Shown here: positions 7,400 through 15,964 of the stretch, in pieces
Numbering within the stretch: the first letter of the stretch is position 1
How the letters are laid out: every line of letters starts with the position of its first letter
Assembly: GCA_023382655.1 (NCBI GenBank)
Contig: JAHDWK010000001.1
Span: 1 to 64,000 of the forward strand
Length of the DNA stretch: 64,000 nt
DNA from: Anaerolineae bacterium
Lineage (GTDB): Bacteria > Chloroflexota > Anaerolineae > Promineifilales > Promineifilaceae
Reading direction: 5' to 3'
Position numbers and translations under genes: made by a program
The notes under the pieces: generated by a model
Told to the model about the DNA's origin: nothing
Database searches by the model: none
The model's input: only the letters and a program-made list of their open reading frames with translations

Positions 7400-9022
7400 T
7401 CAAAACGTCCGGTGTTTGAACTGGCCGTCTACCAGCGTACCGTCAATCGTTATGTCTAGTAATTCGTCGGGCGGGGTGGTGAAGGGGTCACGGCCGTAGA
7501 CCGTCAGGTCGGCCAGTTTACCGGGGGCAATGACACCCAGCCGGTCGGCCTGCCCGCTGGTGAGGGCGGCGGCGGTGGTGAAGGCAAAAATCGTCTCCTG
7601 CATCGTCAATTTCTGCTCCGGGAACCAGCCAGCGGGGCCGGGCGACCCGTCGGCGCGGCGGCGGGTGACGGCGGCGTGGATGCCAGGCAGCGGATCAATT
7701 TTCTCGATGGGCGCGTCGGAGCCAAAGACGAGCAATGCGCCGCTGTCCAGCATGGTGCGCCAGGCGTAGCTATGGCGGGCGCGTTTGCCCCAATGCGCGT
7801 CGGCCATCTCCATGTCTGAGGTAGCGTGGGTGGGCTGCATGGAGGCGATGATGCCCAACTGCGCCAGCCGGGGCTGGTCGGCGGGGTGGATGATTTGCAC
7901 ATGTTCGATGCGGTGACGTAATGCGTGATGCGTGGTGCGTGATTTTTCCTCGGCGCGGACGGCTTCGTATACGTCCAGCACGTCATGGTTGGCGCGGTCG
8001 CCGATGGCGTGGATGGTGACGCTGAGACCGGCGGCGCTGGCGGCGCTGACCTTTTCCATCATCTCTTCTTTGTCGGTGACGACGATGCCGGTGTTGGTTG
8101 GGTCGTTTTCGTAGGGAGCGAGCATGGCGGCGGTGCGCGGGCCAAGCGCGCCGTCGGCAAAAATTTTGACGCTGCCAATGCGCAGCCAATCATCGCCAAA
8201 ACCGGAGTGCAGACCGATGCCGATGGCGTGTTCCAGCCGGTAGACAGGCACGTTTTTAACGATGCGCAAGCCCAGTTCCCCCTGTTCGCGGAGGAGTTGT
8301 AGGGCCAGGAAACAGTCACGGCCGTCAAAATCATGTAGCCCCGTCAACCCCACCTGCCAGCAATAAGTCTGCGCTGCTTGCATGGCGGTGGCAATTTGGG
8401 CGGGCGTCTCGCGGGGGATGTGCCGTGTTACCAGTTCCATAGCGTCTTCAAAGAGGATGCCGGTGGCCTGCCCGGCGGCGTCCCGCTGAATCTGACCGCC
8501 GGGTGGGTCGGGTGTGGCGGTTCCACCGGCATCAATCCCAGCCAGGCGCAGGGCACGGCCGTTGACCCAGGCAGCATGGCCCGATTTGTCACGCAGGCAA
8601 ACGGGGCGGTCGGGTACAAGGCGATCCAGGTCGGCGGCGGTGGGGAAAGCGCGGGTGGGCCAGTCGTCTATGCGCCAGCCTCTTCCCTGGAGCCAGTTAT
8701 CGGTAATCGGTAATCGGTGATCGGTAATCCGTTGCTGGATGCGGGTGAGGGCGTCGTCGCGGGAGGTGGCGCCATCCAGGTTGACGAGTTTCAGGCTGAG
8801 GGCGAAGTGTTGGAAGTGGACGTGGGCGTCTACCAGGCCGGGGGTGAGGGCACGGCCGTGCAAATCCACCCATTCACCACCCGGCCCCAACAGGGCGCGC
8901 ATGGCGTCGTCATCGCCGACGGCGAGGATATGATTGTGGCGGATGGCCACGGCCGTGGCCTGGGGCTGCTGCGGGTGCATGGTGTGGATACGGCCGTTGG
9001 TGAGGACAAGGGTAGCGGACAT
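7400..9022 (-). CDS. YtcJ-like metal-dependent amidohydrolase
   Basis: A 540-residue amidohydrolase of the YtcJ/AepA group. It shows the metal-binding DAHVHFQHF near residue 63, HAIGDRANHDVLDVYEAV, RIEHVQIIHP and a late FGSDAPIEKIDPLPGI, a standard order for the TIM-barrel superfamily; the substrate is unknown. The Met at 9022 has a clean AAGGAGA site, so upstream in-frame codons are not used. Two heptad-repeat insertions lie inside the gene in frame: one encodes RITDHRLPITDN near residue 100, the other SRTTHHALRHR just before the RIEH motif. Both fall where relatives have variable loops. Confidence 0.85.
   Translation of the reverse strand: MSATLVLTNGRIHTMHPQQPQATAVAIRHNHILAVGDDDAMRALLGPGGEWVDLHGRALTPGLVDAHVHFQHFALSLKLVNLDGATSRDDALTRIQQRITDHRLPITDNWLQGRGWRIDDWPTRAFPTAADLDRLVPDRPVCLRDKSGHAAWVNGRALRLAGIDAGGTATPDPPGGQIQRDAAGQATGILFEDAMELVTRHIPRETPAQIATAMQAAQTYCWQVGLTGLHDFDGRDCFLALQLLREQGELGLRIVKNVPVYRLEHAIGIGLHSGFGDDWLRIGSVKIFADGALGPRTAAMLAPYENDPTNTGIVVTDKEEMMEKVSAASAAGLSVTIHAIGDRANHDVLDVYEAVRAEEKSRTTHHALRHRIEHVQIIHPADQPRLAQLGIIASMQPTHATSDMEMADAHWGKRARHSYAWRTMLDSGALLVFGSDAPIEKIDPLPGIHAAVTRRRADGSPGPAGWFPEQKLTMQETIFAFTTAAALTSGQADRLGVIAPGKLADLTVYGRDPFTTPPDELLDITIDGTLVDGQFKHRTF
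7911..7945. repeat. intragenic heptad array (GCGTGAT family)
   Basis: TAATGCGTGATGCGTGGTGC units lie in frame in the amidohydrolase gene and encode SRTTHHALRHR. Intergenic relatives are at 5971, 17143 and 53900. Confidence 0.7.
8696..8733. repeat. intragenic heptad array (GGTAATC family)
   Basis: Five units of the type GGTAATC lie in frame in the amidohydrolase gene and encode RITDHRLPITDN. The same family is intergenic at 26335, 27573 and 54264 and forms the start of cofD. Confidence 0.75.
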
Positions 9023-9040
9023 GGGGTTCTCCTTATATGT

Positions 9041-9072
9041 AGTGAGCAGTAAAAAGTGAGCAGTGAGCAGTG
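9041..9072. repeat. heptad repeat (GTGAGCA family)
   Basis: AGTGAGCAGT...GTGAGCAGTGAGCAGTG lies in the divergent region between the amidohydrolase and the histidine kinase. The rest of this 230-bp spacer shows no clear promoter match. Confidence 0.6.
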
Positions 9073-9252
9073 TGGGTATAAGTTTAGCGTGGTTACGGCC
9101 GTTGCCCATCCCCAACCAAAGCGAGAAATAATGTAAGACAAATTCGCTATATCTTATTGCCTGGCGTTTGCCTGACAATATGGTAGCTGGTAGTACACAA
9201 CACATCACCATATTTTGCGCTTGTGGCGCACCATATACAATAGAACACAACT

Positions 9253-10692
9253 ATGTTTCGATTACAACGATATTTCACCATTACCAGTCTGGTTGCTTTT
9301 GTCCTCATTGCTGTTTTATTGGGCTACTTTTTTCGTGTGCAGGCGGTAGCCGATCTCATTGCTGCCAGTGAGAGCAAAAATGTGGCCCTCACCCAGACTT
9401 TTTCCAACTTCTTCTGGCCGGAATTTGCCTCGTTTGTGGGCGAAGCCGGGACGATAGATACTGAAGAGCTGCAAAACCATCCCCGCACCCAAGAACTCTA
9501 TGACTACATCCAGGCCCAATTGGCCGGTTTATCGGTGGTCAAAATCAAAGTGTATGACCTGAATGGGCTGACGGTCTTTTCCACCGAACGGGCGCAGATT
9601 GGCGAAAACAAGCTAGACAACGCCGGTTATCTTTCGGCGCGTTCCGGCGTGGTGGCCAGCGAGTTGACCTTCCGCGATACTTTTAGCGCCTTTGAGCAGA
9701 CGATTGAAGACCGGAATGTTTTCTCCAGTTATGTACCCATTTATGGCGCGGATGGGGATATTGAAGGCGTGTTTGAAGTGTATGACGACGTGACGCCCCT
9801 GGTGGAGCAGTTGGAACAAACGCAGCGCACTATCGTGATCGGCGTGGTTTTCATTTTGACGGTTTTATACCTGCTCCTGTTTTTTATTGTACGCCGGGCG
9901 GATGGCATCATTCGCCAGCAATATCACGATTTGCAGGCCAGCGAAGTTGCCCTGCGCCAGGCGCGGGATGAAGCGATGGCGGCGTCGCAATTCAAAAGTA
10001 AATTGTTGGCCAATGTGAGCCACGACATGCGCACACCGCTGAATGCCATCATGGGGTATACCGAGATGTTGGAAGAAGGGGTGTATGGTCCCATCACACC
10101 ACAACATCGGAAAGCCACGGTCGAGATTTTGCGCAGTACCGATGTGTTGATTGAATTTGTCGCCAATTTGTTAGACCGGGCACAGTTGGAAGCGGGCAAA
10201 GTTAAGCTGGAGTTAAAGCCGTTGGCCCCGCGCGAATTTGTGGAAGAAATCCGGCCTCAGGTGGCGGTGTTGGCCGCCGCTAAAGGGTTAGCCTTTCGCT
10301 GTCAGGTGGCGGATAATGTGCCGGAGAAGGTTTTAGGTGACAGATATTGGTTGCGGCAAATCATGCTTAATCTGGTCAGCAATGCCTTGAAGTTTACCGA
10401 GCGGGGCGAGGTGGAGATGACCATTTTCCGCCAGGATGAGCAGTGGGGGTGTATGGTGGGGGACACGGGCGACGGCATTCCCCCGGAAGCCCAGGAACGT
10501 ATATTCCAGGCGTTTGAAAGAGCGCAAAATGGACATATTGGCAGCGCTGTTGGCGTGGGGTTGGGTTTGTCCATTGTCAAAGAGTTAACGGTTTTAATGG
10601 GCGGTGAAGTGAAGATCGAAAGTGTCATGGGGCAGGGCAGCACTTTTACGGTCACGCTGCCGCTGCTTTTAGTTGAGGGAAGCGTTGTATGA
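9253..10692 (+). CDS. membrane sensor histidine kinase
   Basis: A 479-residue two-component kinase. TM1 spans about residues 9-30 and TM2 about 195-217; the roughly 165-residue segment between them is extracytoplasmic and contains VYDLNGLTVFSTERAQIGEN, typical of a single-Cache-like sensor. Then come a short coiled coil, the H-box NVSHDMRTPLNAIMG (His near 257), the N-box NLVSNALKFTE, and GDTGDGIPPEAQ and GVGLGLSIVKEL of the ATPase domain. The next gene overlaps by 4 bp and encodes a lone receiver, its probable phosphoryl acceptor. The ligand is unknown. Confidence 0.9.
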   Translation: MFRLQRYFTITSLVAFVLIAVLLGYFFRVQAVADLIAASESKNVALTQTFSNFFWPEFASFVGEAGTIDTEELQNHPRTQELYDYIQAQLAGLSVVKIKVYDLNGLTVFSTERAQIGENKLDNAGYLSARSGVVASELTFRDTFSAFEQTIEDRNVFSSYVPIYGADGDIEGVFEVYDDVTPLVEQLEQTQRTIVIGVVFILTVLYLLLFFIVRRADGIIRQQYHDLQASEVALRQARDEAMAASQFKSKLLANVSHDMRTPLNAIMGYTEMLEEGVYGPITPQHRKATVEILRSTDVLIEFVANLLDRAQLEAGKVKLELKPLAPREFVEEIRPQVAVLAAAKGLAFRCQVADNVPEKVLGDRYWLRQIMLNLVSNALKFTERGEVEMTIFRQDEQWGCMVGDTGDGIPPEAQERIFQAFERAQNGHIGSAVGVGLGLSIVKELTVLMGGEVKIESVMGQGSTFTVTLPLLLVEGSVV

Positions 10693-11054
10693 GTCAATTT
10701 CGGGCCATCGTAATTGAGGATGACCGCTCGGTAGCCAATGTGTATACGGAGGCTTTGCGGGTGGCGGGATATGAATCGGAAGTGATCGGCAACGGCCGTG
10801 CCGCGCTGGATCGTTTGCGTGACATTGTGCCCACGCTGGTTTTGTTGGATTTGCATTTGCCGGAAGTGGCCGGTGAGGAGATTTTGACGGCCGTGCGTGC
10901 TGACCCACGTCTGGCGGATACCTGTGTTTTCCTGGTGACGGCCGATCATTTGCTGGCCGAAAAAATGCGGGATGATGCCAATCTGGTGCTGCTCAAACCG
11001 GTCAGTTTTACGCAGCTCAGGGATATGGCCATTCGTTTTCGGCCGGCAGAATAA
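10689..11054 (+). CDS. single-domain response regulator
   Basis: A 121-residue receiver with no output domain. Acidic residues D11/D12, phospho-acceptor D54 in LLDLHLPE, T84 and K103 in LLKPVS are all present. It overlaps the kinase stop by ATGA, indicating translational coupling. Without a DNA-binding domain it likely works by protein contact or in a phosphorelay. Its stop codon directly abuts that of the convergent UbiD-like gene, with no bases between. Confidence 0.9.
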   Translation: MSQFRAIVIEDDRSVANVYTEALRVAGYESEVIGNGRAALDRLRDIVPTLVLLDLHLPEVAGEEILTAVRADPRLADTCVFLVTADHLLAEKMRDDANLVLLKPVSFTQLRDMAIRFRPAE

Positions 11055-12371
11055 TCAGGTGATACCGTAGTCGCGTAAATCTACACGGCCGTACTCCCCC
11101 CGTATATATTTGCTTTTATCCGCGCCCCAGGGGATGGTGCAGTCAAAACCGGCTTTCGCCGTCCGGCTCTTTTGTCCCGGCATATGAATGCCAGAGGGGT
11201 CGAGCGAACTGCCGGGTTGGTTTTCCAGGATGATCAGGTCGCGGTTGGCCTGGAAGCGGGTGGCCATGGCCCACTCCACCTGCACCGGGTCATAAATGTC
11301 CACATCCGTATCCACTACCCAGACGTGTTTGAGGGAGCCATGCCCTTTGAAAGCGGCATGAATGGCCCCTCTCCCGTCCGCCTCTCCCTGCTTCTCAATT
11401 TGCACCACCGCGTGCAGCCAGCTTGTACCGCCGGGTGTGATCACTACCCCCGTACATTTTGCCACCTGGTTCACCTCGTTAAAAATCGTCGGCTCTTTGG
11501 GCATGCCCATCAGGATTTTGTGTTCCAGGCCGCCGGGCAGCAGCGCATGGAAAATGGGGTCGCGGCGGTGGGTGATCAGGTCAATTTCAATCACGGGCTG
11601 GTCGCGGATGATGTCCATTGTCTCCGTCAAGTCCATAAACGGGCCTTCGCTGGTGGTGCGGCGGGTGATGCGCCCCTCCAGCACAATCTCGGCGTGGGCC
11701 GGTACGGCCAGGTTGTTGGTCAGGCATTTGACCAGCGGCGTGGGGGCCAGGGCGTTGGCGACGGCCAGTTCATCCACCTCCGGCGGTGGCCCCATGGAGG
11801 CCGCCAGATGCACCGCCTGGGAGACGCCAATGCAGATGGCGACGGGCAGGTCGCCCGCCACTTTTTGCATGGCGTTGTAGGTGCCCCGGTTTTCAATGAT
11901 GCGGGCGGCAAAGTGGCGGTCATCCAGCAGCAGCAGACGGTGGTAGCACATATTACGGCCGTACTCCACGTCATTTATAATCACCACATTACTGGCAATA
12001 TACCGCCCCGCGTCCTCCGGCAGGTGCAGCAAAATGGGCAGGTCGCGTAAATCAAACTTCTCTAAAATGACCTCCTGGCAGGGGGCTGTTTCCACCATCT
12101 CCGGCGCAACCGGGTGCGCCACCGCGTTTGCCAGATGATCCAGCAAATGGGGCAGTTCCACGCCCAAATCCAGGCAAAAGTAACGCCGGTCGGCACACGG
12201 CCCGGCAATGACGCGCCAGCCGGGGTGTCCCTTGATCTGATTAAACAGGACAGGCCGCCCTTTCAAAGCATGGGCGACGTTGGCCAGTTCATAGGTGGTG
12301 TCTACAGGGGTATCAATGGTGATCAGGTCGCCAGTCACGGCCGTTTGCTCAATGAATTTTCTTAGACTCAT
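11055..12371 (-). CDS. UbiD family prenylated-FMN decarboxylase
   Basis: A 438-residue UbiD-like protein, slightly short for the family (450-500). It begins SLRKFIEQTAVTGDLITIDTPVD and contains RYIASNVVIINDVEYGRNMCYHRLLL, the prFMN-binding region, then GPFMDLTETMDIIRDQPVIEIDLITHRRDPIFHALLPGGLEH, and the C-terminal HVWVVDTDVDIYDPVQVEWAMATRFQANRDL. Family members reversibly decarboxylate aromatic or alpha,beta-unsaturated acids with a cofactor made by UbiX. No ubiX or quinone gene is nearby, so the substrate is open. Confidence 0.85.
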   Translation of the reverse strand: MSLRKFIEQTAVTGDLITIDTPVDTTYELANVAHALKGRPVLFNQIKGHPGWRVIAGPCADRRYFCLDLGVELPHLLDHLANAVAHPVAPEMVETAPCQEVILEKFDLRDLPILLHLPEDAGRYIASNVVIINDVEYGRNMCYHRLLLLDDRHFAARIIENRGTYNAMQKVAGDLPVAICIGVSQAVHLAASMGPPPEVDELAVANALAPTPLVKCLTNNLAVPAHAEIVLEGRITRRTTSEGPFMDLTETMDIIRDQPVIEIDLITHRRDPIFHALLPGGLEHKILMGMPKEPTIFNEVNQVAKCTGVVITPGGTSWLHAVVQIEKQGEADGRGAIHAAFKGHGSLKHVWVVDTDVDIYDPVQVEWAMATRFQANRDLIILENQPGSSLDPSGIHMPGQKSRTAKAGFDCTIPWGADKSKYIRGEYGRVDLRDYGIT

Positions 12372-12387
12372 GGTTATTCCTTCAATG

Positions 12388-12419
12388 TATGGGGATATTG
12401 AAGTGCCAATATCCCCATA
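12388..12419. promoter_or_regulatory. 13-bp perfect inverted repeat in a divergent region
   Basis: TATGGGGATATTG and its exact complement CAATATCCCCATA are separated by 6 bases, between the divergent UbiD-like gene and the AbrB/PIN operon. It could be an operator for the antitoxin or a hairpin early in the UbiD mRNA. Confidence 0.45.
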
Positions 12420-12538
12420 TCCTCAATATCTATTTTTACCAGATGACGGCCGTTTGCAAAAAGATTCATCATAGACAAGCCGCGCTCATTATCATAAAAT
12501 CTGATTGTGCGAATATACGATTTCAGGAGAAGATGACG

Positions 12539-12853
12539 ATGGACTATGAAGTTAAAACCTACACCGTGCGTCTGCGGGAACGCGGCCAGCTTACCTTACC
12601 CCAGCCCGTGCGCGAAAGCCTGGCCGAAGCTGCCGATGCTCTGGATATGCTTACCCTGGTACAAATTGATGACATGCTAATTTTGACGCCTAAAAAATTA
12701 TATGTTACAGAACTGGCAAAACAGATTTCAGCAGAAATGGAACGTGCAGGGGTGACATTGGCCGATTTGCTTGAAGGGTTGGCAGAGGAACGTGAAGCAA
12801 TCTGGCGTGAACGCCTGGCAGATGAACGTCTGGCAGAAACGGTAGGGGAATGA
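12539..12853 (+). CDS. AbrB-like antitoxin
   Basis: A 104-residue protein beginning MDYEVKTYTVRLRERGQLTL. The segment VRLRERGQLTLPQPVRESLAEAADALDMLTLVQIDDMLILTPK is a SpoVT-AbrB swapped-hairpin DNA-binding domain; the acidic helical C-terminus would bind the toxin. An AGGAG site is 9 bp before this Met and only 3 bp before an alternative Met at 12533. The toxin gene overlaps by 4 bp (ATGA). Together they form a type II toxin-antitoxin pair that would repress its own promoter. Confidence 0.75.
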   Translation: MDYEVKTYTVRLRERGQLTLPQPVRESLAEAADALDMLTLVQIDDMLILTPKKLYVTELAKQISAEMERAGVTLADLLEGLAEEREAIWRERLADERLAETVGE

Positions 12854-13290
12854 AAAACAGGATTTTTGCCGACGCCAATGTACTCATTGCCGGTGCGGCA
12901 TCAGATAACGGCGCCAGCCATGCGGTGTTGAAAATGGCCGAGTTTGGCATGTACACGTTGGTGGTTTCCAGGCAGGTTTTGGACGAGGCTGACCGGAACA
13001 TGCGCAAAAAACTTCCTGGCGTTTACCCGCAATTTGTGGCGCTGATGAGCCGTCTCCAACTGGAAATTGTGCCTGACCCGCCAGCTTCGGAAACGGCCAG
13101 ATGGGTAGGAATCATTGAAGCGAAAGATGCACCGATTTTGGCAACGGCCGTACTCGCCAGGGTGGATCGTTTTTTCACCCTGAACGCCAAAGATTTTACG
13201 CCGGCAGTGGCCGCCCAAAGTGGCTTGCTCATTCAAACGCCAGGTGAGTTCATGATGAACATCCGGGCAATTATGGACACGACGTTGTAA
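12850..13290 (+). CDS. PIN-domain toxin (VapC-like)
   Basis: A 146-residue PIN nuclease. It starts NRIFADANVLIAGA with the first catalytic Asp, has a central VVSRQVLDEADRN with the conserved acidic residue, and ends with AKDAPILATAVLARVDRFFTLNAKDF, which supplies the remaining acidic residues. PIN toxins cleave RNA with bound metal. The start overlaps the antitoxin stop, so translation is coupled. Only 4 bp separate its stop from the RarA fusion, which may be co-transcribed. Confidence 0.8.
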   Translation: MKNRIFADANVLIAGAASDNGASHAVLKMAEFGMYTLVVSRQVLDEADRNMRKKLPGVYPQFVALMSRLQLEIVPDPPASETARWVGIIEAKDAPILATAVLARVDRFFTLNAKDFTPAVAAQSGLLIQTPGEFMMNIRAIMDTTL

Positions 13291-13294
13291 GCGC

Positions 13295-15565
13295 ATGGAC
13301 CTATTCACACACGGCCGTGCCGCCCAAATTCAGCAGGAATCTCCCCTCGCCAACCGGATGCGCCCACGTACCCTGGACGAGTACGTGGGGCAGGCGCACA
13401 TTTTGGGGCCGGGGCGGCTGCTGCGCCGGGCGATACAGGCCGACCAGCTTTCCTCGCTCATCTTTTATGGGCCGCCGGGCACGGGCAAAACGACGTTGGC
13501 GATGGTGATTGCCAACAGCACGCGCAGCCACTTCATCACCATCAACGCGGTGTTGGCGGGAGTGAAGGAGATCCGGGAGGCGATTGAGACGGCGCAGGAG
13601 CGGCGCAATTTATATGGGCAGCGCACCACCCTTTTTGTAGACGAGGTGCATCGCTGGAACAAGGCGCAGCAAGATGCGCTGCTACCCTGGGTGGAAAATG
13701 GCACCATTATCTTGATTGGAGCGACAACGGAGAACCCATACTTTGAAGTGAACAAGGCGCTGGTCAGCCGCAGCCGGATTTTCCAGTTGAAGCCGTTGAC
13801 GGAAGAAGACCTGACCCAAATTGCGCGGCAGGCGTTGGCGGATGAGGAGCGGGGCTACGGCCGTCTGCCCGTTCACATTGATGACGATGCCCTGGCGCAC
13901 CTGGTGGATGTGGCCAATGGGGATGCGCGGGGGGTGCTGAATGCGTTGGAACTGGCGGTGGAGACGACGGAGGTGGGTGGGGACGGCGAACCCGAAGCGG
14001 CTTCGGGCCGTCTGCACATCACCCTGGAAGTGGCCGAAGAATCCATCCAGCGCCGCGCCGTTCTCTATGACAAAGAAGGGGATGTGCATTACGATACCAT
14101 CTCCGCTTTCATCAAAAGCGTGCGCGGCTCCGACCCGGACGCGGCTATGTACTGGCTGGCAAAGATGGACTACGCCGGGGAAGACCCGCGTTTTCTCTTC
14201 CGGCGCATGGCGATTCTGGCCGGGGAAGACATTGGTATGGCCGATCCGAATGCCATCACGGTGGTGCTAAGCTGCTGGCAGGCGTTTGAACGCATTGGCC
14301 TGCCCGAAGGCCGATTCCCGCTGGCATTGGCAGCGCTGTATCTTTCCACCGCGCCCAAGTCTAATTCTGCGTTTGCTTTTTTTGATGCGCGGGGGTCGGT
14401 GGAAAAGGAGCAGGAGGCGGAGGTGCCCAACCATTTGCGCGACGCAAACCGGGATAAGGAGGGGTTTGGGCATGGCGCGGGTTATTTGTATCCCCATGCG
14501 TACCGCGACCATTGGGTGGCACAGCAGTACCTCCCGGCGGCGCTGCAAGGCAAATTGTTTTACCAGCCCTCTGACCAGGGATATGAACAACGAATTCGGG
14601 AGCAGGTGGCGCGGCGGCGGGAGGAGCAGATTGCGGGGATGTTGGAGATTGGCGATTGGCGATTAGAGATGGGGGAGATTTATACGACCAGTCCGACGAA
14701 TCGGGCGCGGGATGCCTGGTTGCAGCGGACGATTAGTAATAGTGGACGGAATTTGGGGCAGCAGCGGGATCGGTTGTTTGAACTGGCAGGGGTGCAGCGG
14801 CACCATCTCATCCTGGACATCAATGCCGGGTCGGGGCTGTTGACGTGGGAGGCGGTGCGGCGGGCGCCGGAGGGGGGCGTGTGGGCGCTGACGGCCGATC
14901 TCCAGGCGGGTGATGCTTTGCGGCAGATGGCGGAAAAGCTGGCGGAAATGGAACGGCCGTCCATCCTCATCGGCCCGTTTTCTGAACTGGATTACTTGCT
15001 GGGTCTGCGCGGCGAAACCGACCTGAGATTCGACCGCATCCTGGCCCGCAACCTCTTCACCGACTACGGATTACGGATGACGGATTACGAAGAAATTGAG
15101 AAACTACGAGATTGGCTGCTCCCCGACGGCCGTCTCTGCCTCATTCAAACAGTCCCCCGGCGTGGGCAGCGGTTGTACCGACTGGTGGAGTGGGGTGGGC
15201 AGGCGAAACTGCGCGACAAGGTGACGGCGGCCGAGGAGACTATTTACCACGACGAGAGTGACCCGCTGGTGAATTGGGATGAGGCGGATGTGCAGACGGC
15301 GCTGACGGCCGTTGGTTTCACCCACATCCACGCGCAACTGGAAACAGAAACGAGCCAGCGCCAGATTACAGAGGCGCACTTAGGACGCTGGTTTGGTGAG
15401 GGGGAAGGGGAACGGCTGGGGTACGGCCGTCGCTTGCAAGCGGGCGGGCTAACCAAAAAAGAAACATCTCAAGTAGAAACAATCTATCGGCAACAGTTGT
15501 TGGGGCGAGTGGTAGAGTGGAGTACGGCCGTAACATTTATTCTGGCTGCATTAAAACAATCCTAA
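13295..15565 (+). CDS. rarA: RarA/MgsA AAA+ ATPase fused to a methyltransferase-like domain
   Basis: A 756-residue fusion. Residues 1-450 are RarA/MgsA, a replication-associated clamp-loader-like ATPase: Walker A GPPGTGKTT, Walker B TLFVDEVHRWNKAQQDAL, sensor ATTENPYFEVN, then SGRLHITLEVAEESIQRRAVLYDK and the MgsA C-terminal KFYQPSDQGYE-like region. Residues 470-756 form a Rossmann fold with motif I LILDINAGSGLLTWEAVRR. A similar RarA-plus-unknown fusion is known in cyanobacteria. Two heptad repeats lie in frame: one encodes the junction between the halves (MLEIGDWRLEMGE), the other a loop (DYGLRMTDYEEIE). RarA acts at stalled forks; the role of the second half is unknown. Confidence 0.85.
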   Translation: MDLFTHGRAAQIQQESPLANRMRPRTLDEYVGQAHILGPGRLLRRAIQADQLSSLIFYGPPGTGKTTLAMVIANSTRSHFITINAVLAGVKEIREAIETAQERRNLYGQRTTLFVDEVHRWNKAQQDALLPWVENGTIILIGATTENPYFEVNKALVSRSRIFQLKPLTEEDLTQIARQALADEERGYGRLPVHIDDDALAHLVDVANGDARGVLNALELAVETTEVGGDGEPEAASGRLHITLEVAEESIQRRAVLYDKEGDVHYDTISAFIKSVRGSDPDAAMYWLAKMDYAGEDPRFLFRRMAILAGEDIGMADPNAITVVLSCWQAFERIGLPEGRFPLALAALYLSTAPKSNSAFAFFDARGSVEKEQEAEVPNHLRDANRDKEGFGHGAGYLYPHAYRDHWVAQQYLPAALQGKLFYQPSDQGYEQRIREQVARRREEQIAGMLEIGDWRLEMGEIYTTSPTNRARDAWLQRTISNSGRNLGQQRDRLFELAGVQRHHLILDINAGSGLLTWEAVRRAPEGGVWALTADLQAGDALRQMAEKLAEMERPSILIGPFSELDYLLGLRGETDLRFDRILARNLFTDYGLRMTDYEEIEKLRDWLLPDGRLCLIQTVPRRGQRLYRLVEWGGQAKLRDKVTAAEETIYHDESDPLVNWDEADVQTALTAVGFTHIHAQLETETSQRQITEAHLGRWFGEGEGERLGYGRRLQAGGLTKKETSQVETIYRQQLLGRVVEWSTAVTFILAALKQS
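14642..14680. repeat. intragenic heptad array at the RarA fusion junction
   Basis: Units GGAGATT, GGCGATT, GGCGATT, AGAGATG, GGGAGATT lie in frame and encode MLEIGDWRLEMGE, exactly where the ATPase half ends. Confidence 0.7.
15062..15089. repeat. intragenic heptad array (GGATTAC family)
   Basis: Four units (GACTACG, GATTACG, GATGACG, GATTACG) lie in frame in the methyltransferase-like half and encode DYGLRMTDYE. Confidence 0.65.
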
Positions 15566-15616
15566 AGCAGTTAGAAACAATAAAACAAGAGGCAGAAATG
15601 GCAATTGATCATTCAA

Positions 15617-15784
15617 CTATCATTTTCTCCTGCTAATCGGCCACTTTTTCCTGCTCATCTATCATTTTCTCCCGTTGATTTATCATTTTTTCCTCTCATA
15701 TATCATTTCTACCTGTTAAATAACAACTTTTTCCCGTTAAATCATCATTTTCTCCGATTACATTACCGTTTTTCCAATTCTCCA
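15617..15784. repeat. eight tandem 21-bp pyrimidine-rich repeats
   Basis: Eight consecutive 21-bp units with no insertion or deletion, for example TATCATTTTCTCCCGTTGAT at 15660 and CATCATTTTCTCCGATTACA at 15743. The core is TCATTTTCTCC followed by an A/T-rich half. The 21-bp spacing equals two helical turns and three heptads. It dominates the 399-bp gap between the RarA fusion and the M20 hydrolase. One frame is open and would encode seven-residue repeats (LSFSPxx), but it has no ribosome-binding site, so I treat the stretch as non-coding. Confidence 0.75.
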
Positions 15785-15839
15785 AATTACCGAATTAAAA
15801 AGTTAATCTTCATAAGCCGCTACGCGGGGTGCGATTTTC

Positions 15840-15876
15840 CTCACCTTGCCACCCTGTCACCTTGTCACCTTGTCAA
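15840..15876. repeat. 8-bp repeat array (GTCACCTT family)
   Basis: TCACCTTGCCACCCTGTCAC and two more GTCACCTT units lie just upstream of the M20 hydrolase. The family also occurs in the ABC transporter gene and before leuA. Confidence 0.65.
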
Positions 15877-15964
15877 GTATAATTCAGCCCATCTATCGGT
15901 GATTGCCTATTGGTGAATGCCTTTCGGCGATAGGGGAGCCATTGTCGGGCGAGGAAGAAATTAC

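Noticed and set aside
15605..15916. A 103-codon open frame encoding seven-residue repeats (LSFSPxx)
   Set aside because: It starts with TTG without a ribosome-binding site and consists of the 21-bp DNA repeat plus another repeat family. A 21-bp period necessarily yields a seven-residue period in any open frame.
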